DNA of 64,000 nt from Bacteriovoracaceae bacterium (GTDB lineage Bacteria > Bdellovibrionota > Bacteriovoracia > Bacteriovoracales > Bacteriovoracaceae). The notes under the pieces were generated by a model. That model was not told the DNA's origin and did no database searches. It was given only the letters and a program-made list of their open reading frames with translations. The stretch is taken from positions 186,001 through 250,000 of the forward strand of contig JANJTC010000002.1 of assembly GCA_024711325.1 (NCBI GenBank). Reading direction: 5' to 3'. Made by a program: the position numbers and the translations under genes. This document shows, piece after piece, positions 1 through 8,398 of the stretch; position 1 is the first letter of the stretch, and every line of letters starts with the position of its first letter.

Positions 1-271
1 TCAATTGATTATCAGATTCAGTGGCTTCACCCGTCCATACTTCTTGGACGATTAAATTTTCGAACTGATAGTCTTTATATGTGAATACTTTGGTGGCAAG
101 AAGCTTTTTATTAACATTCCTTACTTCTAGTTCTCCTTGGTAATGCCCATATAAAGAGCTTTTGCCTTCTATCTTTAAAATTTTATTCTGGAATGATGTG
201 GCAGATGCCGCAAAATTAAGAAATAGGCTCGATACTAGCGTTAGGGCAAGAAGGGTTGTTTTATTTTTCAT
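1..271 (-). CDS. Partial secreted protein of unknown function (3' end outside window)
   Basis: Reverse strand open from ATG at 271 to the window edge: MKNKTTLLALTLVSSLFLNFAASATSFQNKILKIEGKSSLYGHYQGELEVRN...; signal peptide-like N-terminus. Absent from the ORF track because it has no stop inside the window. Confidence 0.75.
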   Translation of the reverse strand, partial: MKNKTTLLALTLVSSLFLNFAASATSFQNKILKIEGKSSLYGHYQGELEVRNVNKKLLATKVFTYKDYQFENLIVQEVWTGEATESDNQL

Positions 272-327
272 GGCCCTTATTATCATTCACAAAAAAGGGA
301 TACTCATCATTTGTAATTTTTACCCTT

Positions 328-1446
328 CTAAAGTTTTATTAAGGTCAATTCAGTACGGGTTCCAAGTCGTATGGGTGGTCCCCAAGTACCAGTGCCTGCA
401 CTCACATAGACATGCATGTTTCCTTCCTTGGATAATCCCCAGTAATGAGGTCTATGAACATTCTTTACGATCAGAGTCCATGGAAAGAACTGGCCGGCGT
501 GAGTGTGACCAGAAAGCATAAGATTAAACCCAGCTTCTGATCCAAGTGCCGCCAGTTTAGGATTATGGGCCAGTAGAATTTTGAATCCGGCATCTCCACT
601 TTTCCCTTGATAGTGACTGACCATCGCTTCCTTGGGATTGGGCGCCGGATGTCTGGCAAGAGTGGCAGCTGGATCCGTAACCCCTGCCAAGAGTAGCTTC
701 ATTCCCTGAAAGGAAATCAGGTCATGGCTGTTTAGAAGAACCTTCATTCCCATCTTCTGAAAATAGGTGATCCACTCATCAGCTCCAGAATAATAGTCAT
801 GATTTCCCATGACAAAATAAGCTTTACCAGTACTGGCAAGTCTTCTAAGAGGTTCTACATCATTTTTCAAATGGGGTACTTTCCCATCTACAATATCACC
901 GGTCAAAACGATGAGGTCCGGATTGAGTTTCAAGGTCTTTTCAACAACTTTTTCAACATAGTTTCTTTTAAGCGTAGGTCCTACGTGTAGGTCTGTAATC
1001 TGAACTATTTTAAGACCACCCAGCGCTTGGGGTAATTCTTTCAAATCAAGCTCGATTTCCTTAACAGCTGGACCAAAGTGAGCACGGATCAAGCCTAACG
1101 CTAATGATAGAAAAGTGAGGCCCAAGACAATTGTTGTATGATATTTTTCTATGAAATTAAGCCTGGAAATAAATAAGGTAAGATCAGTTAATATTAGTGA
1201 CATGATTAAAAAATTCACCAGTCCCATGCTCACATATCCAGAGATGTGCAAAGCATGATCGAGCTTGCCGTATGAGCTACGGTCAGTGCTCCAGAACCGG
1301 ACGGGAATAAGCCAAACCAAAATAAAGGGGATGGCCAGAAGGAAACTGGAAAGGAAGTCTTGAGCTAATCTTGACCAGGCATAGAAGTAAGAGATGACCA
1401 TTAAAAAAGTAAAAGTTAAGATAAAGCCCGATAAATATTTCCTCAT
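328..1446 (-). CDS. Membrane-anchored metallophosphoesterase (YaeI-like)
   Basis: N-terminal TM segments; motifs DLHVG, GDIVDG, GNHDYY, SGHTHAGQ. Confidence 0.9.
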   Translation of the reverse strand: MRKYLSGFILTFTFLMVISYFYAWSRLAQDFLSSFLLAIPFILVWLIPVRFWSTDRSSYGKLDHALHISGYVSMGLVNFLIMSLILTDLTLFISRLNFIEKYHTTIVLGLTFLSLALGLIRAHFGPAVKEIELDLKELPQALGGLKIVQITDLHVGPTLKRNYVEKVVEKTLKLNPDLIVLTGDIVDGKVPHLKNDVEPLRRLASTGKAYFVMGNHDYYSGADEWITYFQKMGMKVLLNSHDLISFQGMKLLLAGVTDPAATLARHPAPNPKEAMVSHYQGKSGDAGFKILLAHNPKLAALGSEAGFNLMLSGHTHAGQFFPWTLIVKNVHRPHYWGLSKEGNMHVYVSAGTGTWGPPIRLGTRTELTLIKL

Positions 1447-1793
1447 TCCTTCCTTTCGTTGCCTTCTTTTACTTTTGGACGTTTAACCTGTGTATTTTCT
1501 TTAAATTCATTTAATAATTCTTTTTGCTGTTCTTCAAATTTTTCCTGTCGAGCATTGAGTTCCTGAAGTTGCTCTTCCAGCATGAAATTTTGTTCTTGAA
1601 TCTCCTCTAATTGCAGACGTTGGAGTTGAAGTTGCTGATTTCGGTATTCTTCCAATGCTTCACGTTGTTTTTTACGATCCTGCTCGATCAAGCGGGCCTT
1701 TTGATTGTAGAAACAGGCATAATCCGTTCCACAATCTTTTATTTGCGCCAAGGCGGGTAGTGAAAAGCTTATCAAGATCACTAGTATTTTCAT
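1443..1793 (-). CDS. Small secreted coiled-coil protein
   Basis: Signal peptide followed by Gln/Glu-rich coiled coil; 4-bp overlap with downstream gene. Confidence 0.65.
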   Translation of the reverse strand: MKILVILISFSLPALAQIKDCGTDYACFYNQKARLIEQDRKKQREALEEYRNQQLQLQRLQLEEIQEQNFMLEEQLQELNARQEKFEEQQKELLNEFKENTQVKRPKVKEGNERKE

Positions 1794-1947
1794 GCCTGTT
1801 ATTTTATGCCTTAAGGAAAAGCTAATCAGCTGTCACGTGAATTTTTTGGCCGAAATAAAGTTAGATTTGAATACTCTGACTTTTTTTAAGTTAGACTTAA
1901 TGCATTCTGAAGATCGCTGTTGCAGGTAAATAATTTTAATTAAACAG

Positions 1948-1979
1948 TTGCATCTATACCACAGTATAGGTTGTATACT
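1948..1979 (+). promoter_or_regulatory. MerR-type promoter/operator: TTGCAT -35, 20-bp spacer with dyad CTATAC-CACA-GTATAG, TATACT -10
   Basis: Perfect 6-bp inverted repeat 1954-1959/1964-1969 inside a 20-bp spacer (1954-1973). Confidence 0.75.
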
Positions 1980-1985
1980 TTTTGC

Positions 1986-2408
1986 ATGAAAGAAGAATTG
2001 TATCAAATAGGGACGCTTGCGGAAAGAGCTCAGGTAAGCATACAGACGATTCGTTATTACGAAAGAATTAAGTTACTTTTACCTAAATCGCGCAAAGACT
2101 CCAACAAAACTCGCCTCTATGACGATGAATCTTTAAAGATTCTCCATTTTATAAAATACGCTCAGGAACTCAGCTTTCATCTGGAAGAAATTAAAGAATT
2201 GCTCATTTTAAGATGTGAAGCTACTGGCAATTGTGAAAAGGTTAAAATGAAGGCCGTGGAAAAATTAGATAGCGTTAAATCAAAGATTGAAAAGTTCAAA
2301 GGGATCGAAAAAAGCCTCAAGAAGTTCATCAATGAATGTGAAGATAATAAGGCGAAAAAGTGCCCTATCATAAAAAAATCCGAAAATAATCCAAATAAAT
2401 ATCTATGA
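1986..2408 (+). CDS. MerR-family metal-responsive regulator
   Basis: QIGTLAERAQVSIQTIRYYERIKLL HTH; C-terminal C-x7-C-P metal-binding-type loop (CEDNKAKKCPII). The start at 1971 in the track includes the -10 box; ATG 1986 preferred. Confidence 0.88.
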   Translation: MKEELYQIGTLAERAQVSIQTIRYYERIKLLLPKSRKDSNKTRLYDDESLKILHFIKYAQELSFHLEEIKELLILRCEATGNCEKVKMKAVEKLDSVKSKIEKFKGIEKSLKKFINECEDNKAKKCPIIKKSENNPNKYL

Positions 2409-2770
2409 ATATACTTGTCTTAGATGACGACATGTGGATGTTAGAGCTGCTAGATACAGTCTTAACTGAAAATGGTTATCAAATGTCTAAGGCCCTCAAT
2501 AGCTATTCAGCTTTCAAAATGTTCCAAACTATAACTTTTGATCTTATCATCTCTGATATCCATATGCCTCACCCCAATGGTATTGAATTCGGAAAGATGA
2601 TTCGAAAAGAAAATTCTTTGATTCCCATTATCTACTTTTCAGCTGAACTCAATGGACCTGATACCTACGCCGCTGATATTCAAGCAATCACTAATGCTTT
2701 TTATGTTGAGGATAAGCAAATCGAGACGCTCTTAGAGATTATTAGACGATATAAGAATTGCATAAAATAG
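2405..2770 (+). CDS. Response regulator, receiver domain only
   Basis: MNILVLDDDMWMLELL..., DLIISDIHMPHPNGIEFGKMIR; overlaps merR stop. Confidence 0.85.
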   Translation: MNILVLDDDMWMLELLDTVLTENGYQMSKALNSYSAFKMFQTITFDLIISDIHMPHPNGIEFGKMIRKENSLIPIIYFSAELNGPDTYAADIQAITNAFYVEDKQIETLLEIIRRYKNCIK

Positions 2771-2818
2771 CTTCAAAAGAACGTTTGGATCATTGAAGTT
2801 TTAATTTATACTAAAGAG

Positions 2819-3373
2819 ATGAGATTTTTAAATCATGGATTTTGGGCACACATATTAGTCAGCGGCATTTACCTTGCGATATCTTCCATCTTTGATTCAA
2901 ATTTTTTTTGGGTAATTGTCCTCAATGATTTCTATGCCGTATTTTTATTGTGCTATCTTCCTTTCTTAAAAGATAAGAAAAGGAAAGTGGTTGAAAATGA
3001 ATTAGATTCTTTTCTTTCAGACTCCTCGGTTGTGCTCAAAATCTATCTTCTGCCCTTATATGCGGTATCTCCTATCTTAGGGGAATTTGATGATTTACAT
3101 CCTTTGCAAACTTCTTACTTGAATGCTGCAATATTTATTCCCTTGTTCTATTCTTTATTTAAGTTAGTCGTAGTGAAAGCTTCAAAAGGAAACGGTCTTA
3201 AACTGGGATTTTTAGGATTGGTGTTTATTGTGGCCATCCACGTCATTGATTACAAATTTTCTCTTCCATTTATACTTATTACCATCGCCAGCACTCTAGT
3301 TTCCGTAACAGCCGTATTAGGTGGTTTATATTTTCAGAGACAAAGAGCATCAGACGCGCAGAATAACTCTTAA
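2819..3373 (+). CDS. Multi-pass membrane protein, unknown function
   Basis: Several hydrophobic helices. Confidence 0.55.
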   Translation: MRFLNHGFWAHILVSGIYLAISSIFDSNFFWVIVLNDFYAVFLLCYLPFLKDKKRKVVENELDSFLSDSSVVLKIYLLPLYAVSPILGEFDDLHPLQTSYLNAAIFIPLFYSLFKLVVVKASKGNGLKLGFLGLVFIVAIHVIDYKFSLPFILITIASTLVSVTAVLGGLYFQRQRASDAQNNS

Positions 3374-3429
3374 AATTAATCCTTCCTTAATTATGTTCCT
3401 CCCCATACTCAATCAATGTATAGGGCCCT

Positions 3430-4755
3430 ATGCTTCCTCCTGTAAGAGAGGATGATATGGATAATTCAAGCCTTAATAATGAAATTGTGAAACGAAGCGT
3501 TCCTTTTGTAGATATGGATGATTTTAGTCCACTTATCAAGTCACTTAAAGATAAACAGGTGGTGATGCTAGGTGAATCCACTCATGGAACCAGAGAGTTT
3601 TATGAATGGAGAAGTTTAATCACTGCTGAGCTTATTCAAAACCATGGCTTTAGTTTCGTTGCAGTCGAGGGAGATTGGCCCGCCTGTGAAGCCGTCAATA
3701 AACATATTCAGGATCCTTCTGCTAAAAGTTCTTTTGAAACTCTAGGTAACTTTTCCCGATGGCCGACTTGGATGTGGGGAAATCAAGAAATGGTTAAATT
3801 AATGGACTGGTTAGAAGAATGGAATGCCAGCTTATCCAGAAAAATTGGATTTCATGGTCTTGATGTTTATTCACTTTATGAATCGATTGATGAGATCATT
3901 CACTGTTTAAAAAAAGCTGATCCTGCAATTGCCCGTAAGGCACAAGAATATTACTCCTGTTTTGATCCGTTTCGGCATGATGAGAGGGCCTATGCAAGTT
4001 CCTTGTTAAAGTTCCCTCAGGGATGTGAAAGAGAAGTGAGGATGGCGCTAGAAGAAATACTAGTTAATGGTCTTGATTCTGCTGATGAATATTTTGATAT
4101 GGCCCAAAATGCACGCATCATACAAAATGCTGAAAGATACTACCGAGCAGTCGTTTTAAACGGCAATGAAAATTCCTGGAATATCCGGGATAAACATATG
4201 CTGGAAACTTTGGAGACCCTTTTGAAACATTACGGTCCTTCTTCAAAAGGTATCGTCTGGGCCCACAATACCCACATAGGAGATTACCGGGCAACTGACA
4301 TGGCCTTAAGGGGAGAAGTAAATCTTGGCGGACTTGCACGAGAAAAATTTGGAAGGGAAAAGGTGGGCCTCGTTGGATTCACGACCTATACCGGTTCAGT
4401 TATAGCTTCCCATGCCTGGGACGGAATAATTGAAGTCATGGAAGTTCCTGTGGGGAAACCTGGCAGTATTGAAGCTCACCTCCATAATTGTATTCCAATG
4501 GTGGGACACGAAAATTATTACATTACATTCAATAATGTTGAAAAAGGATCTGCCTTATTGGATTACCGCGGTCACCGTGCAATTGGAGTTGTGTACTATC
4601 CTGAGCATGAGCGTGGGAACTATGTTCCAAGTTCAATCGCAGAACGTTATGATGCTTTAGTCTTTCTGGATGAAACAAAGGCACTGTCGCCACTTGGTTA
4701 TAGTTTTGATCGTAAGAAAATTCCTGAGACTTATCCATTTGGTAGCCGATTGTAA
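3430..4755 (+). CDS. Erythromycin esterase family protein
   Basis: VVMLGESTHGTREFYEWR, FVAVEGDWPACEAVNKH, WAHNTHIGDYRAT. Confidence 0.9.
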   Translation: MLPPVREDDMDNSSLNNEIVKRSVPFVDMDDFSPLIKSLKDKQVVMLGESTHGTREFYEWRSLITAELIQNHGFSFVAVEGDWPACEAVNKHIQDPSAKSSFETLGNFSRWPTWMWGNQEMVKLMDWLEEWNASLSRKIGFHGLDVYSLYESIDEIIHCLKKADPAIARKAQEYYSCFDPFRHDERAYASSLLKFPQGCEREVRMALEEILVNGLDSADEYFDMAQNARIIQNAERYYRAVVLNGNENSWNIRDKHMLETLETLLKHYGPSSKGIVWAHNTHIGDYRATDMALRGEVNLGGLAREKFGREKVGLVGFTTYTGSVIASHAWDGIIEVMEVPVGKPGSIEAHLHNCIPMVGHENYYITFNNVEKGSALLDYRGHRAIGVVYYPEHERGNYVPSSIAERYDALVFLDETKALSPLGYSFDRKKIPETYPFGSRL

Positions 4756-4761
4756 AAAGGA

Positions 4762-5799
4762 ATGAAGAAACTACTCATTGGAATCTCACTACTGTTTTTA
4801 CTCCCGGCAGAATCTTCATCTTCTCTCATCCTAGGTTCTTTTGTTGATACAAACTATGCCTTGGATTCAAATAATCCCTCAAGTCGTGAGAGGGCGAACT
4901 TTCAAACTCAACCAGCAAAACACAATGAGTTTAATCTCAACCTCGCTTTCATTGAAGTCTCTTTGAAGGAACCGGAGAGACGAGGACGACTGGCCTTACA
5001 GTATGGTTCGTCCGTGGACAGAAACTATGCAGCAGAAAGCAATAAAAGCTTACAAACAATTCAAGAGGCCTACGCTGGAGTAAAGCTAAATGAAAAACTC
5101 TGGCTAGATGCCGGAATATTTTTTTCTCACATTGGAATTGAATCTTTTATTTCAAAGAAAAATATTAACTATACCAGGTCTCTGAACGCCGACAATGTTC
5201 CTTATTATGCTTCGGGTGTTCGTTTTGAATATCAAAAAAATGATCAAGAAGTTTTTCAACTTCATATCTTAAACGGATGGCAAACCATTCAGGAGAATAA
5301 TACCAGTAAGGCAATCGGTATGAAGTATCAGAACTCCTCTTTTACCTATAATAATTTTTTGGGAGATGAAAAAGTCACAACTCCAAAAAGCCGGTTTCGG
5401 ACATATCATAATTTTGTATACCAGAAAAAATTGAATAGCATCTGGACCCTGCAGAGCTCCTTTGATGTAGGAACCCAGTCTCAATTAGAAAATAATGGCA
5501 TCAATAGCTGGTATGCAACAAGTCTTATCATAGGCCAGAAGTTAAATGCACTTTCTGACATGGGGTATAGAATTGAATATTATCTTGACCGACATCAATC
5601 AAATATCCTTACTGACTCAAGCCATGGATTTCAAGTTGTAAGTGCTTCAGTAAATTATGACAGGAACTTGTCTAAAGACACTAGCTGGAGAAGTGAGGTA
5701 AGAGGCTTTTATTCTAAAGATGGAATCTTTCCGGAAGGTAGGGGATCTTTGAATCGTTGGGATGGTTTACTCGTTACTTCCTTGGGGATTTCTTTCTAG
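4762..5799 (+). CDS. Outer-membrane beta-barrel porin-like protein
   Basis: Signal peptide, alternating beta-strand pattern, C-terminal aromatic (LGISF). Confidence 0.7.
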   Translation: MKKLLIGISLLFLLPAESSSSLILGSFVDTNYALDSNNPSSRERANFQTQPAKHNEFNLNLAFIEVSLKEPERRGRLALQYGSSVDRNYAAESNKSLQTIQEAYAGVKLNEKLWLDAGIFFSHIGIESFISKKNINYTRSLNADNVPYYASGVRFEYQKNDQEVFQLHILNGWQTIQENNTSKAIGMKYQNSSFTYNNFLGDEKVTTPKSRFRTYHNFVYQKKLNSIWTLQSSFDVGTQSQLENNGINSWYATSLIIGQKLNALSDMGYRIEYYLDRHQSNILTDSSHGFQVVSASVNYDRNLSKDTSWRSEVRGFYSKDGIFPEGRGSLNRWDGLLVTSLGISF

Positions 5800-5888
5800 T
5801 GGTTGATACTCTAATTTTATCTAAATATAACAGCAAAACATGACGTGCAGCATGTCTTTCTCTATGTGTTCTGGATATAAAGCTCAAC

Positions 5889-7310
5889 ATGTTAGGCCAA
5901 AACAATTACAAGAACATTCTTTTCTTTCTGATTCTTTTGATTTCTAAAAATCAATTTGCGGGCACTCTTGAACTTGCGGATTATCTTCATGAGGTCAAAG
6001 CTTCCAATCCCGTGATTCAGGCCTCAATATTAAGGGCCCTTGCTTTAAAGCATAGGATTTCACCAGCAAAGACACTGGATGATCCATTTATAGCTGCTGG
6101 TCTTGATGAAATACCTTTTGAGGGAGGTAAGGGTAAGATATGGCGTTATCAAGTAAGCCAGTCGTTTCCCTTTCCAGGAAAACTCAAGGCAAAAGGAAGT
6201 ATAGCTGAAGAGACTGCCCATATTGCCGAGGCAGATACTGAGACATTAAGTCGACAAATGCAAGTTATGGCCACGCAGTCTTTTCTTAAGGCCGTTTATA
6301 ACTTAAAGGCCATTGAACTCAATGAAAGAATTCGTAAAATTATTGAAGAGACCACAGCAAGCGCCAAGGCCCGTTATCGAACAGGTGATTCCAGCCATCA
6401 CGAATGGTTACTGGCAAAGCTTGAACTCTCAATTTTAAATATTGAAACACTACGCCTTAAGCGTACGCAAACTTCCCTCTATTCCCTGTTAAATGAATTA
6501 CGAAATCTACCACCTGATACAGAAATCAAGCTTAATCTAGATCAAGATAAGCTCGACCAATTCATTTCAAGCAGTATGAAGGAAGATATTGAAAACCAGC
6601 CAGAGGTTAAATCCTGGAAATTTCAAACTAAGGCTGCAGCTTCTGAGTTAAAGCTTGTTAAATTATCCTTCGCTCCGGACTTTGTTATTCAAGGCATGGC
6701 GATGGAACCCAGAACGAAAGAGGCCGGAATGATGGAACCATCCAATTGGGGAGTCATGGTTGGTATTACTGTTCCTATCTTTTTTTGGAGGAAACAGTCA
6801 GAGTTAGTTGCTGCTGCAGAGAATGAAAGACTTTCTAATCTGGCCGGACAAAGAAGCCTCATGAATAGGCTAAAAACCGAATTAACAGACGCTAAGCTTC
6901 AGCTGCAATCCTCCTTAGAAGTTGTAGCTCTCTATCAAAATGATGTTATTCCTTTAACTGAAATAGCTGTTAAGAACGCCCGAACTTCTTATACAGCAAA
7001 AACGATGGATCTCGGTCAGCTCCTTGTGGCCCTTCGTTCGCAGAGAAGTCAGGAGCTAGAATTATTAGGCGCTAGAATGGATGTGTTGATAGCTAAAACT
7101 CGATTGAACAATCTACTTTCAAATCCTCCTGTTCAAAAGTTTGCACCTGCGCGTCCCACTCTTTTTGGTTCAAGTATGGGACAGATGAGTGATTCCGGAA
7201 TGGATAGTCCGGCGACTATTAATATGGGTCAAGGAATGAGCGGTCCTGCTGGAAATAAAAACCCAATAGATGCATCTGGTCCTGCGCCTGATGGAATGAG
7301 AGGAATGTAA
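5889..7310 (+). CDS. TolC/CusC-like outer-membrane factor with Met-rich C-terminal tail
   Basis: OEP-type coiled coils; first gene of an overlapping operon with CusB-like and CusA-like genes. Confidence 0.85.
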   Translation: MLGQNNYKNILFFLILLISKNQFAGTLELADYLHEVKASNPVIQASILRALALKHRISPAKTLDDPFIAAGLDEIPFEGGKGKIWRYQVSQSFPFPGKLKAKGSIAEETAHIAEADTETLSRQMQVMATQSFLKAVYNLKAIELNERIRKIIEETTASAKARYRTGDSSHHEWLLAKLELSILNIETLRLKRTQTSLYSLLNELRNLPPDTEIKLNLDQDKLDQFISSSMKEDIENQPEVKSWKFQTKAAASELKLVKLSFAPDFVIQGMAMEPRTKEAGMMEPSNWGVMVGITVPIFFWRKQSELVAAAENERLSNLAGQRSLMNRLKTELTDAKLQLQSSLEVVALYQNDVIPLTEIAVKNARTSYTAKTMDLGQLLVALRSQRSQELELLGARMDVLIAKTRLNNLLSNPPVQKFAPARPTLFGSSMGQMSDSGMDSPATINMGQGMSGPAGNKNPIDASGPAPDGMRGM

Positions 7311-8398
7311 TGCAAGGCCTGTTAATTTTTTTCTGTTTCTTTTTAATTGAGGCTGCCTTCGGTCAACATATTCACTCCGAGGTTGTCAAAAAAGAGGAAC
7401 CAAGAGTGGCAATTGATGTACCACCTCAGCAGCAATCGAGAATTGGTCTAAAGACTTCAAAGACCGTAAAGAAGACTGTCGCTCACACTATCAGGACAGT
7501 CGGATCCATCGTTGCTGATGAAAGAAAAGAGGCCCATATCCATACGAAAGTAAATGGCTGGATAGAAGACATCCATGCAGATTATGTGGGAAAAGAAGTT
7601 AAAAAAGGTGGGCCTCTTTTTGATCTTTACGCTCCAGAACTGGTTACAACTCAGGAGGAATACCTGGCGGCCAGAAAACAGAAAGGGGTTGGGCAGGAAC
7701 TTGCCCAGGCGGCACTTGATCGATTACGTCTGTGGGGAGTACCAATCAAAGAAATTGATAAGCTTAAAAAGAATGGCAAATCATCCCGAACAATCACGTT
7801 TGAATCACCGCTTACTGGTTTTGTAATCAGTAAAACGGCCATACAGGGTATGTACATCACCCCTGGAATGGAGCTCTACCAAATAGCTGACTTATCATCC
7901 GTATGGATTGTGATTACCCTTTATGAATTTGATGTGGCAATTATTAAGCTGGGAGATAATGTAGAAGTCAGTTTACCATATGACCCTACGGCAAAGCTTA
8001 ATGGTAAAATTAGTTACATCTCTCCAAATATCGAATTAGAAACCAGAACAGCCAAAGGAAGAATCGAAGTCGATAATAAGAATCAAAATCTAAAGCCTGG
8101 CATGTATGTCAATGTCAGTATAAAAAAAGAACTAGGTGAATCTATCGTTGTGGCCGATGATGCTGTTATTGATACGGGAACGAGGAAAATAGTTTTCGTA
8201 AAGTCTGGAGATGCCCGGTTTGAACCCCGGGAAGTAAAAATAGGTCCAAGAGTTGAAGAGGAATTTATTATCCTTTCAGGACTTAAAGCAGGGGAGGAAG
8301 TCGTCACTAGCGCCCATTTCTTCATTGATGCCGAAAGTAAAATCAGGGCCGCAACTCAAAAAGGTTCTTCTGTTTCTCCTGCTCATGGCGGTCATTGA
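7310..8398 (+). CDS. cusB: CusB-like RND periplasmic adaptor
   Basis: HTKVNGWIEDIHADYVGKEVKKGGPLFDLYAPELVTTQEEYL; barrel-sandwich and beta-barrel pattern. Confidence 0.9.
   Translation: MQGLLIFFCFFLIEAAFGQHIHSEVVKKEEPRVAIDVPPQQQSRIGLKTSKTVKKTVAHTIRTVGSIVADERKEAHIHTKVNGWIEDIHADYVGKEVKKGGPLFDLYAPELVTTQEEYLAARKQKGVGQELAQAALDRLRLWGVPIKEIDKLKKNGKSSRTITFESPLTGFVISKTAIQGMYITPGMELYQIADLSSVWIVITLYEFDVAIIKLGDNVEVSLPYDPTAKLNGKISYISPNIELETRTAKGRIEVDNKNQNLKPGMYVNVSIKKELGESIVVADDAVIDTGTRKIVFVKSGDARFEPREVKIGPRVEEEFIILSGLKAGEEVVTSAHFFIDAESKIRAATQKGSSVSPAHGGH

Noticed and set aside
162-521. 119-aa ORF on + strand at the left end
   Set aside because: Overlaps the signal-peptide CDS on the reverse strand and the metallophosphoesterase 3' end; low-complexity shadow.
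1886-1900. TTAAGT-TAG-ACTTAA dyad between the divergent genes at 1793 and 1986
   Set aside because: Short AT-rich repeat, no further copies noticed, not near a promoter element.
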